From positions 72,444 through 136,443 of the forward strand of contig JAEWFD010000004.1 in the NCBI GenBank assembly GCA_023388995.1: a stretch of DNA of 64,000 nucleotides, in the 5' to 3' direction. A program made the translations under genes and the position numbers. The notes beneath the pieces were generated by a model. That model worked only from the letters and a program-made list of their open reading frames with translations, did not search any database and had not been told where the DNA came from. Below are positions 59,580 to 64,000 of this stretch, piece by piece; within the stretch, counting starts at the first letter, position 1; each line of letters opens with the position of its first letter. This DNA is from Bacillota bacterium. Its GTDB lineage: Bacteria > Bacillota_I > Bacilli_A > Erysipelotrichales > Erysipelotrichaceae.

Positions 59580-60894
59580 CTGCTGCAACACGTTCAAATC
59601 CGGCTATATTTGCTCCGGCATCATATTGAGTCCGCGCATACCCATAGCGAACAGCCGCTTCTGTGCAAGAGGTGTAAATCTGCTTCATAATCTGCTGGAG
59701 ACGTTGATCCACTTCTTCAAAAGACCACGCAAGGCGCAGGCTGTTTTGACTCATTTCCAAGCCTGAGGTAGCAACACCACCTGCATTGGCAGCTTTGGCC
59801 GGTCCATATAGCAAACCATGTTGATGATAAACAGCAATTGCTTCCGGTGTACTAGGCATATTAGCACCTTCCGCAATCAATTTGCAGCCTCGATCCACTA
59901 GTTTTTGTGCCTGCCGTTCTTGAATTTCGTTTTGCGTTGCACAAGGCAGTGCAATATCCAGTTCAAATTCAGCATCATAAACGCAGCCGCTGCCATATAC
60001 AGCATGAGGCCGCTCTGTTACATATTCTGCAATCCGCCCGCGGCGAACCTCTTTGATTTGTTTTACGAGTTCCAAGTCAATGCCTTGGTTGTCGTAAATA
60101 TATCCTGCCGAATCACTCAAGCTGATTACCACAGCTCCTAGCTGGGCTGCTTTTTCTGCTGCATAAATGGCGACGTTGCCGCTCCCTGAAATCAGTACTC
60201 GCTTATTTTCCCAAGAGTCCTGCTCAGCCTGCAGCATATGTTCCACAAAATAACATAAGCCATACCCAGTCGCTTCTTTGCGTACCAAGCTGCCACCATA
60301 CCCCGGTGCTTTTCCTGTCAAGACCCCACTTTCAAAACTGCCGCGAATTTGCCGGTACATCCCAAACAAGTAGCCAATCTCGCGGGCTCCCACACCAATA
60401 TCACCAGCTGGAACGTCTACATCCGGGCCTATATGACGATATAAGGCCAGCATAAAAGCCTGGCAGAAACGCATGATTTCCCCGTCACTTCTGCCTTTCG
60501 GATCAAAGTCGCTGCCCCCTTTGCCGCCACCCATCGGCAAGCCTGTCAGAGCATTTTTGAATGTCTGTTCAAAGGCCAGAAACTTCATCGTAGCCAATGT
60601 CACATTTGGATGAAACCGCAAACCACCTTTGTATGGTCCCAAAGCTCCATTCCATTGAACACGGTAGCCACGGTTCACTTGCACTTTTCCTTGGTCATCG
60701 ATCCAGCTAACACGAAAAGAAAGACACCGTTCCGGTTCGCATATCCGCTCCAAAAGTCCCGCCTGACGATATTGTTCATTCCCCTCTACAACCTGTTTCA
60801 GACTCGTCAAAACTTCATGAACAGCTTGATGGAATACCGCCTCACCGGGATCTCGTTTCTGAATCTTTTCCAATACTTCTTGATGATATTGCAT
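59554..60894 (-). CDS. gdhA: Glutamate dehydrogenase
   Basis: 446 aa from the ATG at 60894 (GGAGG 7 nt upstream). PMGGGKGGSDFDPKGRSD holds the catalytic Lys; PAGDIGVGAREIGYLFGMY, and the GSGNVAIYAAEKAAQLG Rossmann loop. The 446-aa hexameric type and loop favour NADP(H) use, though the loop end LSDSAGYIYD should be tested. Links ammonia and 2-oxoglutarate to glutamate. Confidence 0.96.
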   Translation of the reverse strand: MQYHQEVLEKIQKRDPGEAVFHQAVHEVLTSLKQVVEGNEQYRQAGLLERICEPERCLSFRVSWIDDQGKVQVNRGYRVQWNGALGPYKGGLRFHPNVTLATMKFLAFEQTFKNALTGLPMGGGKGGSDFDPKGRSDGEIMRFCQAFMLALYRHIGPDVDVPAGDIGVGAREIGYLFGMYRQIRGSFESGVLTGKAPGYGGSLVRKEATGYGLCYFVEHMLQAEQDSWENKRVLISGSGNVAIYAAEKAAQLGAVVISLSDSAGYIYDNQGIDLELVKQIKEVRRGRIAEYVTERPHAVYGSGCVYDAEFELDIALPCATQNEIQERQAQKLVDRGCKLIAEGANMPSTPEAIAVYHQHGLLYGPAKAANAGGVATSGLEMSQNSLRLAWSFEEVDQRLQQIMKQIYTSCTEAAVRYGYARTQYDAGANIAGFERVAAAMHAQGQF

Positions 60895-60918
60895 GCTGAA
60901 TCCTCCAATCTTTGCACC

Positions 60919-60947
60919 ATTGTATGCCAAGCACCGCCAAAAGTAAA
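60919..60947 (-). promoter_or_regulatory. Promoter of gdhA
   Basis: TTTACT (60942-60947), 17 nt, TACAAT (60919-60924) on the minus strand. Confidence 0.6.
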
Positions 60948-61005
60948 TACAACTACAACGCATAGAACCCTAAAATAACAGCACTCTAGTATTAGGAGGA
61001 ATTTT

Positions 61006-62514
61006 ATGGACCACTGCATCTATCACACCGAAACCCAAACTCAAACATATCCCGCACTAGATCAATCCATCACTTGTGAAATAGCTATCATTGGTGGCGG
61101 ACTCAGCGGACTGCATGCTGCCTACCAATTGCGCAAGTACTTCACAAACATTTGCCTGTTTGAAGCCGATACAATCGGTTATAGCAACAGCGGCCGCAAT
61201 ACCGGCAAAATAACACTTCAACAAGGATTGGTGTACGACAGCTTACTGAAATCCATCGGAATCGAAGAAACAAAAGCATGGATAGCTGCCGGAAAAGAAG
61301 CCCATGAAAAACTGCGTACGATGATTGCGAAGCATCATTTATCCTGTGATTATGAAACAGCTGACAGCGTCATTTACGCTACCAAAGAAGAAGACCGGGA
61401 AGCAATCGAAAAAGAGTATCAGGCATGCCGCTTATTGGAGCTGGATGTCGATCTGCATGAAACACTGGACTTTGATTCAGAATGCCGGCTGGCCTTGACC
61501 TTAAAAGATCAAGCAGCTTATAATCCGCAGAAATTTTGTTCGCAGATGGCACGGGTTCTGGCTGAGATGAATGTCTGCATCTACGAATCTACGCCCATTC
61601 AAGCATATGAAAAACAAAAAGACAGCGTTCAGCTGACCTCAAATGAATTCACTATCAAAGCTGATTATGTAGTCATCGCGACCGCCTATCCTTGTTTTGA
61701 TGATGGCAATCTATATATGCTGCGCCTCTCGGCACTGCGATCTTACATTGTAGCAGGAGAAGTCAAAGCTCCCTTCCCGCCAACAACCCATTACATCACT
61801 GAAACCCGCCCGTCAAAGAGTTTGCGTTATTACCAAGATCATCTCATGATCTGCGGCGGCGACCATCGGGTTGGCGTGGAGGTACCTGATCCCTATTTGG
61901 ATCTGAAAGAACTGGGATGGTCGATGTTCCATATTTCCTCGTTTCCTTATGCCTGGTCGGCACAGGACTATATCACAGTCGATCATCTGCCCTTCTGCGG
62001 CCCTTTAAGCCCTTATACCAAACGCATGTTTGTCATGACGGGATATAATCAATGGGGAAATCTCAATGCCGTTATCTGCGCATCACTCATTACTGCTCTT
62101 TTAAAGAAGCAGGAGCATCCTTTACAATCAATTTTAAACTCAAAACGCTTGCTCAGCATCTTTGGCCCTGATTTCACACAAGCCAATTTAACCATGATCG
62201 GTGAGATGATTCGCAGCAAATTGCAGCCAAAAGGAGCACTTCCAACACAGCCGCTGGAACATCAAATCGTATCGATCCAAAACCATACCTACGGAGCCTA
62301 CATGGATGAAAAGCAGCAATTATTCCTGGTTGATATTCTTTGCCCGCATGCTGGCTGCACATTGCGTTTTAATGCCCACGAAAAAACATGGGATTGCCCA
62401 TGTCATTCCTCAAGATTCCATTATGATGGCACCTTGCTAAGCGGACCAGCCACCAAATCTTTGCATCGCTTTAATGATGGCCATAATAAGATTGATCCCC
62501 ATTTGTTTGATTAA
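61006..62514 (+). CDS. FAD-dependent oxidoreductase with C-terminal Rieske domain
   Basis: 502 aa. N-terminal DAO-type FAD site IAIIGGGLSGLHAAYQL, then the substrate domain (residues about 40-400), then a Rieske 2Fe-2S domain with CPHAGCTLRFN and CPCHSSRFHYDG (ligands C, H, C, H). This matches the YhfW-type family. The natural substrate is unknown. AGGAGG 7 nt before the ATG. Divergent from gdhA. Confidence 0.88.
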   Translation: MDHCIYHTETQTQTYPALDQSITCEIAIIGGGLSGLHAAYQLRKYFTNICLFEADTIGYSNSGRNTGKITLQQGLVYDSLLKSIGIEETKAWIAAGKEAHEKLRTMIAKHHLSCDYETADSVIYATKEEDREAIEKEYQACRLLELDVDLHETLDFDSECRLALTLKDQAAYNPQKFCSQMARVLAEMNVCIYESTPIQAYEKQKDSVQLTSNEFTIKADYVVIATAYPCFDDGNLYMLRLSALRSYIVAGEVKAPFPPTTHYITETRPSKSLRYYQDHLMICGGDHRVGVEVPDPYLDLKELGWSMFHISSFPYAWSAQDYITVDHLPFCGPLSPYTKRMFVMTGYNQWGNLNAVICASLITALLKKQEHPLQSILNSKRLLSIFGPDFTQANLTMIGEMIRSKLQPKGALPTQPLEHQIVSIQNHTYGAYMDEKQQLFLVDILCPHAGCTLRFNAHEKTWDCPCHSSRFHYDGTLLSGPATKSLHRFNDGHNKIDPHLFD

Positions 62515-62653
62515 GGGACCGATATCCGGAGGCAGCCGCCAAATACTTTTGGTAGTTTCGTTTCCGCTTATATAAGTAAACATTCATTCCAAATAAGAAC
62601 AACGCAGAAACAAACAGAAAGAGCAGCAAAAACAATTGCATGGTATATGACAT
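62471..62653 (-). CDS. Small single-helix membrane protein
   Basis: 60 aa: MSYTMQLFLLLFLFVSALFLFG (membrane helix about 5-27, quoted in two parts: MSYTMQ and LFLLLFLFVSALFLFG), then a basic and polar tail (YKRKRNYQKYL...). GTGAGG 4 nt before the ATG. Overlaps the 3' end of the Rieske gene by 44 nt on the other strand and is divergent from the YihY gene. Not recognised. Confidence 0.55.
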   Translation of the reverse strand: MSYTMQLFLLLFLFVSALFLFGMNVYLYKRKRNYQKYLAAASGYRSLNQTNGDQSYYGHH

Positions 62654-62717
62654 GAACCTCACCCCCTTTATCATACTACCTTCTTGTTTTTGGTATTGTC
62701 GAAAGATGGAGAACACT

Positions 62718-63563
62718 ATGATCCCGAAATTGCGATATCTATACAAACTCTATACCCATCCCCAAGGAGCGCTCGTCCGCAACTGTCTGGCCTTCAGTGC
62801 TTTGATGGCACTGGCGCCCAGCATTGCGTTGCTTTCGATTGCTTCGCTTTTTTTCCTGCAAGATACTTTGCAGCTCCAAACCAATCTTGCGGCTATCATT
62901 CCTGAGTCCATTGTGGAAGTTTTTATTCATGCAGGATTAAACTCCGTTTCCATGGCGTTCCTTCCGTTTTTACTATCCATCGGTATATCCGTTTTCACTG
63001 CTTCCCGAGGCTTTTACGCAACCATTCTCTCTTTCCGCATCTTCAATCAAGCGAAGGTCAATCCCATCATTATTACCATTCAATCATTGCTGGCAACAAT
63101 TTTATTTATCGGACTGACGGTACTTGTTATTTTCTTCAACACGATTATCCATCTGATCTTCCCTGCTTTATCTTACGCCGTCAATGTCCTGCTTTCCTTA
63201 TTTTTCTTCCATCTGATCGGTGCCGCCTTCTTCATCCTGACTTCCAGCCCCATGAAACGCTATCGTGAAATCATGTACGGTGCTTGGACATTTGGCGTCG
63301 GCATTGCCTTGATGGGCAGCTTGTTCTTCTTCTACATCAACAATTTCACGAACTACCAGGACATCTATGGTTCCATTGCCGGGTTCTTAATTTTAATTCT
63401 GGCTATGTATTGGCTTAGCTGTTTGATTTATTTCTGTTTTTGCGTCAATGAATGGGTACGTTTAGATCGTATGCATGTACTCAATGAATTATTTCCAACC
63501 CAAACAACCTTTTTTCAGGAAGATTCATGGCGGATGCCTTCTGATACCAAAGAAAAGCTGTAG
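62718..63563 (+). CDS. YihY/BrkB-family membrane protein
   Basis: 281 aa from the ATG at 62718 (GGAG 6 nt upstream); a longer reading would overlap the divergent promoter. Six to seven membrane helices; FSALMALAPSIALLSIASL near the start and YGSIAGFLILILAMYWLSCLIYF near the end are the family signatures. Once called RNase BN, but now regarded as an inner-membrane protein of unknown transport role. Confidence 0.88.
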   Translation: MIPKLRYLYKLYTHPQGALVRNCLAFSALMALAPSIALLSIASLFFLQDTLQLQTNLAAIIPESIVEVFIHAGLNSVSMAFLPFLLSIGISVFTASRGFYATILSFRIFNQAKVNPIIITIQSLLATILFIGLTVLVIFFNTIIHLIFPALSYAVNVLLSLFFFHLIGAAFFILTSSPMKRYREIMYGAWTFGVGIALMGSLFFFYINNFTNYQDIYGSIAGFLILILAMYWLSCLIYFCFCVNEWVRLDRMHVLNELFPTQTTFFQEDSWRMPSDTKEKL

Positions 63564-63593
63564 CAAAAATTACTTTGCTTACAGCTTTTTTTT
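63553..63593. terminator. Bidirectional terminator
   Basis: AAAAGCTGTA.CAAA / TTTG..TACAGCTTTT with T-runs on both strands, overlapping the yihY-type stop codon and serving the convergent oxidase gene. Confidence 0.85.
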
Positions 63594-63633
63594 GATTACT
63601 GCCAAAAATTATCATTTTTTCAGAACAGAAGTT

Positions 63634-64000
63634 CTAGTGTACTACCTTTCCTGGATTGAGAATGCCAAGCGGATCAAATGTCTGCTTGATACCTTTCATC
63701 AGCAAAATTGCCTCACTTCCCAAAGACTGCACCAGAAAATCTACCTTTGCGTGTCCGATGCCATGTTCTCCGGATACTTGTCCGGATAACGTTGCAGCCT
63801 TGTCATAGAGTTTTTCCATGATGGCAGATCGTTTTTCTTCCCAAGTGACATCATCCATTCCATCTTTCAAGATATACAAATGGAGGTTGCCATCTCCGGC
63901 ATGGCCAAAGCCCATAATCCGGGTTTGAAATTGCTGTGCCAGTTCCTTCGAGTACAGAACCAGCTGGGTGATCTTGTTCGTCGGCAGCACAACATCACAC
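63634..64000 (-). CDS. FAD-linked oxidase, GlcD-like, C-terminal part
   Basis: Runs off the window edge; about 122 C-terminal residues are visible. DVVLPTNKI, the metal-site motif MGFGHAGDGNLHL, SGEHGIGHAKVDFL and the terminal KQTFDPLGILNPGKVV are the conserved C-terminal features of glycolate/D-lactate dehydrogenases of the GlcD family. Substrate not determinable from this part. Confidence 0.92.
   Translation of the reverse strand, partial: CDVVLPTNKITQLVLYSKELAQQFQTRIMGFGHAGDGNLHLYILKDGMDDVTWEEKRSAIMEKLYDKAATLSGQVSGEHGIGHAKVDFLVQSLGSEAILLMKGIKQTFDPLGILNPGKVVH

Noticed and set aside
1..64000. tRNA, rRNA, CRISPR arrays, IS elements and attachment-site direct repeats
   Set aside because: No cloverleaf ends, repeat-spacer pattern, transposase or flanking duplication was recognised by eye; the AT-rich defence module shows no visible target-site duplication.

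Overview
The window looks like chromosomal DNA of an anaerobic, low-GC Gram-positive bacterium (Bacillota). This rests on strong GGAGG ribosome sites, TTGACA/TATAAT promoters, an MraZ-led division cluster, MurT/GatD amidation of lipid II, an Rnf complex and no aerobic respiratory genes. An Erysipelotrichia-type gut commensal is my best guess, but it is inference from gene content and not a proven assignment. No rRNA, tRNA, IS element or CRISPR array was seen. Most genes lie on the minus strand.

Layout. 1-464: end of an MtaD-type deaminase. 0.5-9.2 kb: the accessory region I consider most interesting. It has four tandem paralogous regulators (about 440 aa, N-terminal HTH-like region plus TPR, RRNPP/NprR-like in architecture), a 38-aa peptide gene with a secretion-type N-terminus between two of them, a translationally coupled 51-aa ORF, a companion protein of unknown function, recurring TACGGA motifs, a long inverted repeat and a putative small RNA. 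9.5-15.2 kb: thioesterase, alpha/beta hydrolase and a diguanylate cyclase/phosphodiesterase pair. 15.4-18.5 kb: the flavin transferase ApbE and an AT-rich two-gene ATPase + RloB-like defence module. 18.7-20.0 kb: a cation/proton antiporter gene behind what reads as a fluoride riboswitch. 20.0-25.6 kb: murD, mraY, murE and a SpoVD-type PBP. 25.9-33.9 kb: an ascorbate-type (ula) PTS operon with its DeoR-family regulator. 34.0-34.8 kb: CheX and bacteriohemerythrin. 35.0-38.9 kb: mraZ-rsmH-ftsL-pbp with four MraZ boxes. The usual division/cell-wall (dcw) cluster is therefore split by about 9.4 kb. 39.1-41.9 kb: gatD, murT, rpmF and yceD. 42.2-45.0 kb: a lipase-like hydrolase, tmcAL and a DUF218 protein. 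45.0-51.7 kb: a duplicated FtsX-type ABC transporter (two permeases, two ATPases). 51.9-57.4 kb: an Rnf operon (C-D-G-E-A-small Cys-rich protein-B) with an RnfD carrying an extra FMN-binding domain and a very short RnfB. 57.5-64 kb: PadR/DUF2812, an ankyrin protein, a small membrane protein, glutamate dehydrogenase, a Rieske-FAD oxidoreductase, a YihY-type membrane protein and the end of a GlcD-type oxidase.

How genes fit together. ApbE (15.4 kb) is the enzyme expected to attach FMN covalently to RnfG and to the two candidate sites in RnfD. MurE, MraY, MurD, MurT, GatD, both PBPs, FtsL and MraZ belong to peptidoglycan synthesis and division. The ula genes cover uptake and most of the catabolic route to xylulose-5-phosphate, but no ulaD is present. 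The regulator/peptide region has the form expected of an intracellular peptide-sensing (quorum-sensing) system; this is the main candidate for something undescribed.
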